A stretch of 64,000 nt of DNA, from NCBI GenBank assembly GCA_902167325.1, contig LR632930.1, positions 5,828,001 through 5,892,000 of the forward strand. The letters run 5' to 3'. This stretch comes from Chitinophaga pinensis (lineage in GTDB: Bacteria; Bacteroidota; Bacteroidia; Chitinophagales; Chitinophagaceae). Shown piece after piece: positions 52,727 through 61,900 of the stretch. Position 1 is the stretch's first letter. Each line of letters opens with the position of its first letter. Position numbers and translations under genes: made by a program. The notes under the pieces were generated by a model. The model had not been told where the DNA came from, made no database searches, and was given only the letters and a program-made list of their open reading frames with translations.

Positions 52727-53072
52727 ATGCAATTCGACCCTACTTACGATTATGGCAAAAAAGATTTGACAGTAGACAGGTATCTTATATGCTGGAAGTT
52801 CGCGGAGCTGATCAAAAACCTGATCACGCTGTCCGGTAATGCGGAAAAACAAATGGAATGGAATGGATTGGAGAGGGAGCAACTTATTATGAAATGGCGA
52901 TTAACTTCAATTGCCGGATACTAATCCGTAATGGGATATTGTCAGACAGAAAGCAAGGGAAATGCTGCAACTTTTAGAAATGCGTGATCGGACATTAGTA
53001 TACGAATGGAAAGAAACACATTCGATGCAATCCACGAATGTGTTGATTAAAAGGATTCCGGCTTCACAGTAA
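52727..53072 (+). pseudogene. Decayed small hypothetical gene in two frames
   Basis: A frame from ATG 52727 reads MQFDPTYDYGKKDLTVDRY... and ends at TAA 52924 after 65 codons. Eight nt later a second frame, lacking a start codon, opens with WDIVRQKAREMLQLLEMRDR and runs to TAA 53072 (ending IKRIPASQ). Both halves have natural-looking helical, charged composition and are separated by a frame change, which suggests one ancestral protein that lost its middle. The first part alone could still be a 65-residue protein. Confidence 0.42.
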
Positions 53073-53125
53073 GTAAAGGAAGAAATGCAAAGGGTATTCC
53101 CGGAATAACAATCTGGCTATAAACA

Positions 53126-53159
53126 AAAATCCGCAACAGTGTGAACTATTGCGGATTTT
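53126..53159 (-). terminator. Terminator of the tRNA-Gln(UUG) gene
   Basis: AAAATCCGCAA pairs with TTGCGGATTTT around a 12-nt loop; it lies 9 nt beyond the tRNA 3' end on the minus strand and is symmetric enough to work both ways. Confidence 0.85.
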
Positions 53160-53167
53160 CCTTTTTG

Positions 53168-53238
53168 TTGCCCGACCAGGATTCGAACCTAGACAAACAG
53201 AACCAAAATCTGTCGTACTACCATTATACTATCGGGCA
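53168..53238 (-). tRNA. tRNA-Gln(UUG)
   Basis: 71 nt, CCA not encoded. Acceptor TGCCCGA/TCGGGCA with discriminator A; anticodon stem ACAGA/TCTGT with loop TTTTGGT giving anticodon UUG; T loop TTCGAAT. Together with the CUG species at 35.3 kb the window carries both Gln isoacceptors. Confidence 0.95.
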
Positions 53239-53253
53239 CCGTTGTTGGGATTG

Positions 53254-53283
53254 CAAAAGTATAACTTTTTTTATTTCTGCAAA
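53254..53283 (-). promoter_or_regulatory. Predicted promoter of tRNA-Gln(UUG)
   Basis: Minus strand TTTG (plus 53280-53283), 18-bp spacer, TACTTTTG (plus 53254-53261), both elements matching consensus, about 11 nt before the expected transcript start. Confidence 0.7.
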
Positions 53284-53343
53284 AAAATTGTTCGGTTTTT
53301 TGAAAACTTTTCACTGAAACTCCCTGATACCAAGCCTTTCAAC

Positions 53344-54357
53344 TTATAACAACCGCATTACCTTCTCTACAATAAGCTCAGGTGCCAGCTCTTCCATACA
53401 GGCATGATCGCCTCTGAAACAGGGCTTGCTGCCGAATACGGAACATGGCCGGCAATACAGATCCAGTTGCACTGTATTCTCTTCCTTTTGACCGAATCCC
53501 ATAAACCCTGCAAAGGGATGTGTTGCGCCCCATACAGACACTACGGGCACCCCGAAGAGTGAGGCCAGGTGCATGTTTGCGGAGTCCATACTTACCATCA
53601 CGGAAAGGCCGCTTATAATACCTAATTCCTCTTCGAGGGAATGCTTTCCGGCTACAACCTGCAGGCCTCCCACACGAGATGCGAGTGCTTCCAGTTGCAG
53701 GGTTTCTTCCTTACCGCCGCCAAACAGCAGGATATCTGCCTTCGTTTGTAGGCGTAGCTGGCGGATAGCGGTTTCCATCCGGGAAATGGGGTATGTTTTT
53801 TCGCGGTATGTGGCAAAAGGCGCAATGCCGATCTGTTGATTACCGGATAAAATACGGGGGAATGTTCCGGGGGTATTCGCGTCCACCGGGTAACCCAGCT
53901 GTGCAAATACGGCGCGGTAGCGATTGATCGTGGTTGTCAGGGGTTGAAGGATTTTATTATCCTTCCGTGTGAGTGCCTTCTTCCCTGCCCTGCCCTTATC
54001 TATGACGGCAACTTTCACAGCCGTTAACTTGAAAAAGGAACGAAGGATCTGGCTGCGGAGTACCTGATGCAGGTCAGCCATCGCACGAATTCCGGGATAC
54101 TGAGCACGTACGGAGCGGAAAAGGCGGAAAAGCCCATTAACACCCTTGTGCTCACCTTTCAGGTCGGCAGGCACGAAAACCAGCCGGGGAATCCCCTTAC
54201 ACAACGCACCCCAGTTTTTATTGGTGACGAAAACGATCGTGAGATCGGGATAGGTGTCCAGCACCTGCTTCATAACGGGAATGGTCATGGCCACATCGCC
54301 CATGGCGCTGAAGCGGACGGCCAGGAGGGTGGACTTACTGTCCGGTTTTTTGCCCAT
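53344..54357 (-). CDS. Glycosyltransferase family 9 (heptosyltransferase-like)
   Basis: 337 residues, two-Rossmann GT-B enzyme. Recognisable parts are AVRFSAMGDVAMTIPVMKQV at the N-terminus, IGIAPFATYREKTYP, LLFGGGKEE and the nucleotide-sugar site MVSMDSANMHLASLFGVPVV. GT9 enzymes add heptose or related sugars to the lipopolysaccharide core at the inner membrane. The C-terminal CRPCSVFGSKPC is Cys-rich, a feature common in Bacteroidota members. ATG 54357 lies inside the DUF4254 gene (23-nt overlap). Confidence 0.92.
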   Translation of the reverse strand: MGKKPDSKSTLLAVRFSAMGDVAMTIPVMKQVLDTYPDLTIVFVTNKNWGALCKGIPRLVFVPADLKGEHKGVNGLFRLFRSVRAQYPGIRAMADLHQVLRSQILRSFFKLTAVKVAVIDKGRAGKKALTRKDNKILQPLTTTINRYRAVFAQLGYPVDANTPGTFPRILSGNQQIGIAPFATYREKTYPISRMETAIRQLRLQTKADILLFGGGKEETLQLEALASRVGGLQVVAGKHSLEEELGIISGLSVMVSMDSANMHLASLFGVPVVSVWGATHPFAGFMGFGQKEENTVQLDLYCRPCSVFGSKPCFRGDHACMEELAPELIVEKVMRLL

Positions 54358-54946
54358 ACAGAACAGGGTTGAGCGAAGGATCGTTGTACATTTTCATTTG
54401 CTTGTACACTTTCATGTACTTGCGGCCTTTAGAGATATCTTCCAGCAGCTCTTCAATAGCTTTAGAAAGGTCCCGCTGCTGCTCCAGCAGCACTTCCAGC
54501 TTACGGCTGCAGGCCTGGCGGTGCTCTTCGGTAGCATCGGCACGCGTAGCTTCTTCCCGCATGTGCCAGATTTTCAATCCAAGGATAGAAAGGCGGTCGA
54601 TAGCCCAGGCGGGGCTTTCGGTATTTATTGCAGCTCCCGGAGCCGGAATGATGTTCTTGTACTTATCGAGGAAGTAACTGTCGATATACTCCACCATGTC
54701 CGTCCGCTCCTGGTTGGAACGGTCGATCCAGCGTTTCATTTCCAATGCCTTAACAGGGTCGATAGCCGGGTTGCGGATAACATCTTCCAGATGCCATTGC
54801 ACCGTATCGATCCAGTTTTTGGAATACAGTAAATGTTCGATGGAGGCGTTTTCATAAGGATTCCGGGCCGACTGGTGGATATCGTCAGCCACATGGTAAT
54901 CGCGGATGCTCTGGTCAAAAATTTCGATGCAAAGTGCGGTAAACAT
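54335..54946 (-). CDS. DUF4254-family protein
   Basis: 203 residues, almost wholly helical, no signal peptide. Typical family segments: NPYENASIEHLLYSKNWIDT, WHLEDVIRNP, RTDMVEYIDSYFL and SPAWAIDRLSILGLKIWHM. The family is consistently found beside GT9 glycosyltransferases in Bacteroidota, as here, suggesting an accessory role in LPS core synthesis; the biochemical function is unknown. A perfect -7 element ends 4 nt before the ATG, so the mRNA may be leaderless. Confidence 0.87.
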   Translation of the reverse strand: MFTALCIEIFDQSIRDYHVADDIHQSARNPYENASIEHLLYSKNWIDTVQWHLEDVIRNPAIDPVKALEMKRWIDRSNQERTDMVEYIDSYFLDKYKNIIPAPGAAINTESPAWAIDRLSILGLKIWHMREEATRADATEEHRQACSRKLEVLLEQQRDLSKAIEELLEDISKGRKYMKVYKQMKMYNDPSLNPVLYGQKTGQ

Positions 54947-54950
54947 GCAG

Positions 54951-54958
54951 CAAATGTA
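54951..54958 (-). promoter_or_regulatory. -7 element directly before the DUF4254 gene
   Basis: Minus strand TACATTTG, full match to TAnnTTTG, separated from the ATG (54946) by CTGC only. A possible -33 TTTC lies 19 bp upstream. The start site would fall at or next to the ATG. Confidence 0.55.
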
Positions 54959-54961
54959 AAT

Positions 54962-54990
54962 AAAAAAGCACGCTGTGGAAACAGTGTGCC
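54962..54990 (-). terminator. Minus-strand terminator upstream of the DUF4254 promoter
   Basis: GCACACTGT pairs with ACAGCGTGC (one mismatch) around TTCC, followed by T6 on the minus strand. It would stop transcription arriving from the right before the DUF4254 promoter. Confidence 0.65.
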
Positions 54991-55337
54991 GGGCATAAAA
55001 TCATGTGAATGTTCGAGAATGCAATTGTGTAGGCTTTCAATGGTACGCTAAAGAGGGCTTCGATTTTCTTCCGAAACAAACGAAACCTTCCGGTGACCAT
55101 ATGATGCCGGCATGTTGGAGACGCCCGCAACAGTGCCGGCAGCAATAGTCAGATATAATTGATGGGAAAATCCAAAGTGGAGATTTTCCGTGCCTTTCTG
55201 GTTAATTAAACTTTCAGGAATGCGTTCAGGGTTACAATCTGTGGTCGCTGTCTTGCTAAATTGGCATTTCCTGGGCTTATGAATCTAAATTACGCCGCAC
55301 GCCTGTATTATTCCTGCAGTGGTGAAAATTCTATATT
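54991..55337. other. Intergenic region without a supported gene
   Basis: 347 nt between two minus-strand terminators. It contains an inverted repeat GGAAAATC/GATTTTCC with a 9-nt loop (55165-55189). A minus-strand frame of 76 codons crosses it and runs through both the terminator and the promoter of the next gene, so it was not accepted. A small RNA ending at the terminator at 54962 is possible but unsupported by a promoter. Confidence 0.45.
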
Positions 55338-55376
55338 AAAAAAGCCGCGCAACCCTAATGGCAGCGCGGCTTTTTT
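55338..55376 (-). terminator. Terminator of the amino-acid permease gene
   Basis: AAAAAAGCCGCGC pairs with GCGCGGCTTTTTT (13 bp), 13-nt loop, 16 nt after the permease stop on the minus strand. Confidence 0.9.
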
Positions 55377-55392
55377 ACTGATATAGTGAACT

Positions 55393-56823
55393 TTATTTCA
55401 CTTCTTTTCTTGCAGCATAATACAGTGGTATACCTAAGAGGATGATACCCAGCCCCGGAACCGCATATTCAGGCTCATATATGAGCAGCAGCACAGCCAG
55501 CGAAAGGGCAACAAGCACATAAATGGCAGGGAGAACAGGATATCCGAAGGCTTTATAGCTCCGGGGTACATCGGGCCGTGTTCTGCGCAGCACAAAAATA
55601 CCGATGATGGTGATCACGTAAAACAGCAGTACGCCGAATATTACCATGGTCAGCAGGTCGCCATACTTACCGGAGAGGCACAATAACGAAGCCCAGAGGC
55701 ACTGGATCCAGAGACCGGTTCCTGGTACGTCAAATTTGTTAAGCTCGCCTGCTTTGCGGAAAAACAGCCCGTCTTTTGCCATTGTATAGTAAATCCGGGC
55801 ACCTGATAGGATCAGGCCGTTATTACAGCCAAAGGTAGAGACAATGATCATTACCGCAATCGCCGTAGCGCCCAGTCCGGGGCCGAAAATTCGCTCCGCA
55901 GCTGCCACGCCTACCCTTTCGTGCTCCGCGAAGGCAATCTCGTTAAAAGGCAGTACAGCGAGGTACATGAGGTTTGCGGACACATAGATAATCGTTACAA
56001 TGAATGTGCCCAGGAAAAGTGCCCGCCCGATGTTTTTCTGGGGATTTTTGATTTCCCCGGCTATAAAAGTCACATTGTTCCAGGCATCGCTGGAAAACAG
56101 GGTCCCTTTCATGGAAACAGCAATGGCACCAAGGAAGGCCATACCGCTCAGCGCGGTGGTCACCAATTGGCCATCCACCATCCTGAGGTTGGCAGTTTGC
56201 CAGGCATTGGTCCAGTTGGCGTTCCAAACCTCTGCTTTTGCTCCAATAAGCAGCCCGAAAATGATCAGGCCAAACAGGGAGAAGAGCTTGGTAAAAGTAA
56301 ATACGGTCTGAATGATCTTCCCGTTTTTAACACCTTTTGTATTGATCCAGGTAAGGAGTACGATGGAAAGAATGGCGATAATCTGAGCCATATTGACCGA
56401 AAATGCCCACCCTCCCAATGGAATTTTAAATAAGACGTTGGTTTCACCTAATCCCGGGGCCAGGTAGCCGAGGTACTTGGCAAATGCCATGGCCACAGCT
56501 GCAATAGTGCCTGTCTGGATAACACCAAACTGCGTCCAGCCAAAGAGAAAAGCGATAAAAGGGTTATAGGCTTCGCGGAGGTACACGTATTGTCCGCCGG
56601 CTTTCGGGAACATCCCGGAAAGCTCTCCATAGCTGAGGGCCGCAATAAGTGTTACTATACCTGCCAGCACCCACATTGCCATCATCCAGCCGGACGAACC
56701 CATAGACCGGGCTACTTCGGCGGAAACAATGAAAATGCCGGAGCCGATCATCGAGCCTGCCACAATCATGGTGGCATCAACGAGACTAAGCGTTGGCTTG
56801 AAAGAATGTTCCTGATTGGACAT
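55393..56823 (-). CDS. APC-family amino-acid permease
   Basis: 476 residues with about 12 membrane helices. The N-terminal substrate-binding bend VAGSMIGSGIFIV (GSGIF, residues 22-34) and SYGELSGMFPKAGGQYVYLREA are typical of the LAT/AdiC-like branch. It probably exchanges or takes up neutral amino acids by a proton- or antiport-driven mechanism. ATG 56823; a 74-nt gap separates it from the Skp-like gene upstream. Confidence 0.92.
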   Translation of the reverse strand: MSNQEHSFKPTLSLVDATMIVAGSMIGSGIFIVSAEVARSMGSSGWMMAMWVLAGIVTLIAALSYGELSGMFPKAGGQYVYLREAYNPFIAFLFGWTQFGVIQTGTIAAVAMAFAKYLGYLAPGLGETNVLFKIPLGGWAFSVNMAQIIAILSIVLLTWINTKGVKNGKIIQTVFTFTKLFSLFGLIIFGLLIGAKAEVWNANWTNAWQTANLRMVDGQLVTTALSGMAFLGAIAVSMKGTLFSSDAWNNVTFIAGEIKNPQKNIGRALFLGTFIVTIIYVSANLMYLAVLPFNEIAFAEHERVGVAAAERIFGPGLGATAIAVMIIVSTFGCNNGLILSGARIYYTMAKDGLFFRKAGELNKFDVPGTGLWIQCLWASLLCLSGKYGDLLTMVIFGVLLFYVITIIGIFVLRRTRPDVPRSYKAFGYPVLPAIYVLVALSLAVLLLIYEPEYAVPGLGIILLGIPLYYAARKEVK

Positions 56824-56897
56824 GAAGAGGTTGATAAAATGGTTGATAAAAGAAAATCCCGGTTGCTACACCGGGATCAAACGTTGAAATCGTTTAA

Positions 56898-57497
56898 TTA
56901 TTTTTTGGGAGTCGCATCGTTCAGCGCCTTGATCACTTCTTCCGTAACATCATATGCATCGTCTTTGTAAAGGATGTTGGACGCACCTGCACGGTAAGAG
57001 AAAATAAAAGCATAACGCTTGTCTGCGTTCACCTGTTTGATTGTTTCTTCAAGTCTTTTCTGCAGATCTTCGGAAAACTGTGCTTCCTGTGTTTGCAGTT
57101 GTGCGATGAGGTTCTGACGGTTTGCCTCATGCTGCTGAGCCTTGCGCTGGAGCGTAGCTTCAGCCGCCTGGCCTTCTGCCTGCGTCATAGTAGGTGCTCT
57201 TTGCTGGAGTACCCGCAGTTCGTTCTGCAGCGCCTGCTCTTTGCTCGCAATTTCGTTCTGCGCAGCTTCTTTCTTGCGGTCCAGCTCGGTTTTCCTGTCT
57301 TTGAAATAAACGTAGTGTGCTTCCAGCGAATCAATATCTACAAAGGCCAGCTTTTGCCCGCCGCCGGCAGATTGCACGGAAGAATCTTTGCCGGATGTAG
57401 AAGCCGTTTTGCCGTTGTTTTGCTGACAGGCCGCAAATACGCCGGCTATAGCCATCAGAAATAAACCATTTTTCACAATAAGTTGACGGGTGTGCAT
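56898..57497 (-). CDS. Skp/OmpH-like periplasmic chaperone lipoprotein
   Basis: 199 residues. Lipoprotein signal ending AGVFAAC, then a Gly/Ser/Lys linker and an OmpH domain (about 50-195): KLAFVDIDSLEAHYVYFKDR, a long coiled coil rich in Gln/Glu/Lys (residues 70-150) and QVNADKRYAFIFSYRAGA. Skp-type proteins hold unfolded outer-membrane proteins. Lipid anchoring is a departure from soluble Skp but common in Bacteroidota homologues. Confidence 0.88.
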   Translation of the reverse strand: MHTRQLIVKNGLFLMAIAGVFAACQQNNGKTASTSGKDSSVQSAGGGQKLAFVDIDSLEAHYVYFKDRKTELDRKKEAAQNEIASKEQALQNELRVLQQRAPTMTQAEGQAAEATLQRKAQQHEANRQNLIAQLQTQEAQFSEDLQKRLEETIKQVNADKRYAFIFSYRAGASNILYKDDAYDVTEEVIKALNDATPKK

Positions 57498-57647
57498 GTT
57501 GATCGGTAGATTTTTTTACGCTTGGATATAATTTAGTATTTCTTGCAGCGGCTAAAATAAGATTTTTGGGATATAAAAAAACGTTAAAAAGAAAATAGTG
57601 GAAAGATATGATAGGCAAGGGTTTGCGGGGCATTCCCCCCGTTAAAA

Positions 57648-57673
57648 CGAAAAAGGGAGGCATCGCCCCCCTT
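57648..57673 (-). terminator. Terminator of the GDPD gene
   Basis: Minus strand AAGGGGGGC pairs with GCCTCCCTT (one G-U) around GAT, followed by a short T run; 7 nt after the stop. Confidence 0.75.
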
Positions 57674-57680
57674 CTCCTGG

Positions 57681-58703
57681 TTATTTTTTCACCTTTTCAA
57701 GTGCAATTTCCGGTTCGTCCGTGGTCAGGTAATCGGTGCCTGCCTTTAAATAAGTTTCCATCTGCACAGGATCGTTAACCGTCCAGATATTTACGGTTAC
57801 CTTATTCTTCTTTGCATCCTGGAAGATATTCATATCCTTATCAATCACTTTGGAATTATAGTCAAATCCCCAGATACCGTCAGCTTTAAGCTGGGCAGGC
57901 GTTTTGTCGCCATTGAGGTATGCCACCTTAGCGTGCGGGTCCAGCGCCACGAGTTTCTTACAGATATTGTAATCGAAGCTGATGTACAGCATCCAGGCCT
58001 GCGATTTATGCTTGCGGATAAGATCGTAACAGGCTTGTGCAAGCTGCTCGCTCCGGCCGGTTTTAGAGGGCTTCAGCTCAAGTACAAGGCGGGTTACATT
58101 CTGTTTCATACCATCTTCAAGGTACTCCTCAAAAGTAGGCACACGGTCGCCGTTTTTAAGTTCGATAGTAGTTAAGTCTGCAAGGGGCGTTTCTTCCACT
58201 ACCTTACCGCCGATATGGGGGTCGTGGGAAAGAACGGGAATACCGTCTTTGGACAGCCAAACGTCAAATTCAGTGCCTTCGCAACCCAGGCGGGCCGCTT
58301 CCCGGAGGGAGGTGATGGAGTTCTGGCTGCCTGCCGTATGCTTCCAGGCACCACGGTGAGCAACGATCTTGTTGCGCGCAAAGTCATCCTTCACGAAAAT
58401 GAAAGTTTCTTTCTGTCCGCCCAGCTCCAGCATTACCGCATATTGAACGGCAGAAGCTTCACTGATGCTTTTCTTCTTCTTCAGTTTCACTTCTCCCTTC
58501 TTTCCGATCATAAACAGGCCGGAAGTATCTTCCACCAGCTTCACACCTGCCGCAGGTCCCTGAGGTGTGAACACCTGTCCGATAACTGCACCGGATTTGC
58601 CTTTGGGAATAGTGTAATTGTCTAAATGAAGTGCGGGAGCCTGCCCGTTCACCGCCGCAGCGGCCATTATTGCCGGGATCATGAATCGATAACGTAGACG
58701 CAT
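57681..58703 (-). CDS. Glycerophosphodiester phosphodiesterase
   Basis: 340 residues from ATG 58703 (MRLRYRFMIPAIMAAAAVNGQ, signal peptide). A roughly 95-residue N-terminal domain (cadherin-like, DNYTIPKGKSGAVIG) precedes the GDPD barrel with the catalytic HRGAW (His), EGTEFDVWLSKDGIPVLSHD (metal Glu/Asp and second His) and LVLELKP. It hydrolyses glycerophosphodiesters to glycerol 3-phosphate in the periplasm. Single gene between two terminators. Confidence 0.9.
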   Translation of the reverse strand: MRLRYRFMIPAIMAAAAVNGQAPALHLDNYTIPKGKSGAVIGQVFTPQGPAAGVKLVEDTSGLFMIGKKGEVKLKKKKSISEASAVQYAVMLELGGQKETFIFVKDDFARNKIVAHRGAWKHTAGSQNSITSLREAARLGCEGTEFDVWLSKDGIPVLSHDPHIGGKVVEETPLADLTTIELKNGDRVPTFEEYLEDGMKQNVTRLVLELKPSKTGRSEQLAQACYDLIRKHKSQAWMLYISFDYNICKKLVALDPHAKVAYLNGDKTPAQLKADGIWGFDYNSKVIDKDMNIFQDAKKNKVTVNIWTVNDPVQMETYLKAGTDYLTTDEPEIALEKVKK

Positions 58704-58878
58704 GGTATTGTGTTTTCTATACTTAATTGAATATTTCAACAACTTACGGAATATTATGTTCTGCTTTCAAATCAGTTACATAAGCTTACAAAATACGGTG
58801 GCGAACGGATAATTCAAAGGGGTTGCCGTAGATTTTAATGAGAACTTAATAATAGCTGCGGATAACAGTTAGGGGTAT

Positions 58879-58910
58879 AAAAAAGGCCGTCCCGGTAAAG
58901 GGACGGCCTT
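58879..58910 (-). terminator. Terminator of rpoC (rpoBC operon)
   Basis: AAGGCCGTCCC pairs with GGGACGGCCTT around a 6-nt loop and is followed by T6 on the minus strand, 21 nt after the rpoC stop. Confidence 0.93.
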
Positions 58911-58931
58911 GGAATATAGATCGGTTAATAC

Positions 58932-61900
58932 CTATTCTTCTTCGTCGAACTGGAACACTTCCTTGGAGGATGCGAGGATGTCGTATTCTTCTTTGGAGCC
59001 TACGATCATGTTTTCGAATTCTCTCAGACCTGTACCAGCCGGGATGAGGTGACCGGTGATAACGTTCTCTTTCAGGCCCAGCATGTCATCCGTTTTACCG
59101 TTGATGGCTGCGGAAGACAGTACTTTGGTTGTTTCCTGGAAGGATGCGGCAGAGATCCAGCTGTGCGTACCGAGGGAAGCCTTGGTGATACCGAGGAGAA
59201 GCGGGCTGGAAGTAGCCGTTTCAGCGTCACGGAATTCAACAAGTTTCTTGTCGGAACGGCGCAGTATGGAGTTTTCTTCGCGCACCTGACGGAGCGTTAC
59301 GATCTGACCTGCCTTCATGGTAGCGGATTCACCGGCTTCGGTTACCACTTTCTTGTCGAAGATCTGATCGTTTTCTTCGAAGAACTCGAACTTGTCGGTA
59401 GTATCGCCTTCGAGGAAGCGGGTATCTCCCGGATCTTCGATGGTTACTTTGCGCATCATCTGGCGAACGATCACCTCGATGTGTTTGTCGTTGATCTTTA
59501 CACCCTGCAGGCGGTAAACTTCCTGAATCTCATTCACCAGGTATTCCTGAACGGCGAACGGACCTTTAATGGAGAGGATATCGGCAGGAGTGATAGAGCC
59601 GTCGGAAAGGGCGGTACCTGCTTTCACGAAGTCGCCGTCCTGAACCAGGATGTGGCGGGTCAGCGGAACGAGGTACTTCTTCACATGTTGTTCGCGGCTT
59701 TCGATGATGATCTCACGGTTACCACGTTTGATGTTACCGAATGCTACTACACCGTCGATTTCAGATACGATGGCAGGGTTGCTCGGGTTACGTGCTTCGA
59801 AAAGCTCAGTAACACGGGGCAGACCACCGGTGATGTCGCGGAGCTTACCGATCACACGTGGGATCTTCACGATCACCTGGCCGGATTTTACGCTAACACC
59901 TTCTTCCACGATGATGTGGGAACCCACGGGAAGGTTATAGGATTTAACTTCCTTATTACCATCCACGAGGAGCGACGGGATCTTGTTTTTATCTTTTGTT
60001 TCGATAACTACTTTCTCACGGTGACCTGTTTGCTCATCAGCCTCTTCACGGAAGGTGATACCTTCAATGATGCTGTCGAAACGGATCTTACCGGCGATTT
60101 CAGATACGATAACGGCGTTAAACGGATCCCATGTGCAGATCACATCTCCTTTCACAACTTTCTGACCATCTTTCACTACCAGGGTAGATCCGTAAGGAAT
60201 GTTGTTGGTGATAAGGAGACGATCATTTTTCACATCCATGATCCTTAACTCACCGGTACGTCCGATTACCACCTGTACTTTCTCGCCTTCGTTGTTCTCG
60301 AAGGTAGTGGTACGGAGACCATCGAATTGAATTGTACCGTCGAATTTCGCAGCCAGTGTAGATTCTACTGAAGCAGAACCAGCCACACCACCTACGTGGA
60401 ACGTACGGAGTGTCAGCTGTGTACCAGGCTCACCGATGGACTGTGCAGCGATAATGCCCACGGCGTCACCACGCTGTGCCGTGTAACCGGTAGCGAGGTT
60501 TTTACCATAACATCTAACGCACACTCCACGTTTGCTTTCGCAAGTGAGTACGGAACGGATTTCCACTGTCTCGATCGTGCTTTCTTCGATCTTACGGCCA
60601 ATTTCTTCCGTAATCTGTTCACCGGCAGCAACAAAGAGTTCCTCGTCGTTGGCAGGGTTGAACACATCGTGGAGAGAAGTACGGCCAAGGATACGGTCGT
60701 ACAGCGGTTCTACTACTTCCTCATTATCTTTCAGTGCGGAAGTTGCAATACCACGAAGGGTGCCGCAATCTTCTTCTGTGATCACCACGTCCTGTGCAAC
60801 GTCTACGAGACGACGGGTCAGGTAACCCGCATCCGCCGTTTTCAGTGCCGTATCCGCAAGACCCTTACGGGCACCGTGGGTAGAGATGAAGTATTCCAAT
60901 ACGTTCAGACCGTCCTTGAAGTTAGAGAGGATCGGGTTCTCGATGATCTCGGAACCGGAAGATCCGCTCTTACGAGGTTTAGCCATCAGACCTCTGAGGC
61001 CTGCCAGCTGTTTAATCTGCTGTTTGGAACCACGTGCGCCGGAGTCCAGCATCATGTACACGGAGTTGAAGCCCTGTTTGTCTGATGCCAGTTCGCGGAT
61101 CAGTGTTTCGGTCACTTTCGTGTCCACACGGCTCCAGATGTCAATGATCTGGTTGTAACGCTCGTTGTTCGTGATAAGACCCATGTTGTAGTTATCCCAC
61201 ACTTCGTCCACCTCGCCGGCAGCACCATCGATCATGAGCTGTTTAGCGTCGGGGATGATCAGGTCATTGATATTGAAGGACAGACCTCCACGGAATGCCG
61301 TACGGAAACCCAATTGCTTGATGTCGTCCAGGAACTTCGCGGTTTTAGGAATGTCGGTCGCTTTAATGATGTCGCCGATGATCTCACGCAGTGATTTCTT
61401 CGTCAGCAGGGCATTTACATAACCTGCTTCCTTCGGAACGTGCTGGTTGAAGATTACACGGCCCACAGTGGTTTCGATCAGTTTGCGTTCGAGTGTGCCG
61501 TCTTCTTTACGTACATCAGCTTTAACACGGATGTTCGCATGAAGGTCAACACGGCCTTCGTTGTGCGCGATGATCACCTCTTCCGCAGAGTAGAAGGCTT
61601 TACCTTCTCCTTTCACGATTTCGGTTTCTGTGGATTTTTTACCCTTGGAAATGTAGTACAGACCAAGAACCATGTCCTGAGAAGGCAGGGTGATCGGCGT
61701 ACCGTTCTGCGGGTTGAGGATGTTGTGTGAAGACAGCATCAGCAGCTGTGCTTCCAGGATTGCGGCGTTGCTCAAAGGCACGTGTACCGCCATCTGGTCA
61801 CCGTCAAAGTCAGCGTTGAACGCAGAACACACGAGCGGGTGCAGCTGTATTGCTTTACCTTCCACCAGTTTAGGCTGGAATGCCTGAATGGAAAGACGGT

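Noticed and set aside
54915..55145. 76-codon minus-strand frame overlapping the DUF4254 start
   Set aside because: It would read through a terminator and a consensus -7 element and overlaps a well-supported gene.
59049..60248. 399-codon plus-strand frame opposite rpoC
   Set aside because: Shadow of the highly conserved rpoC reading frame.
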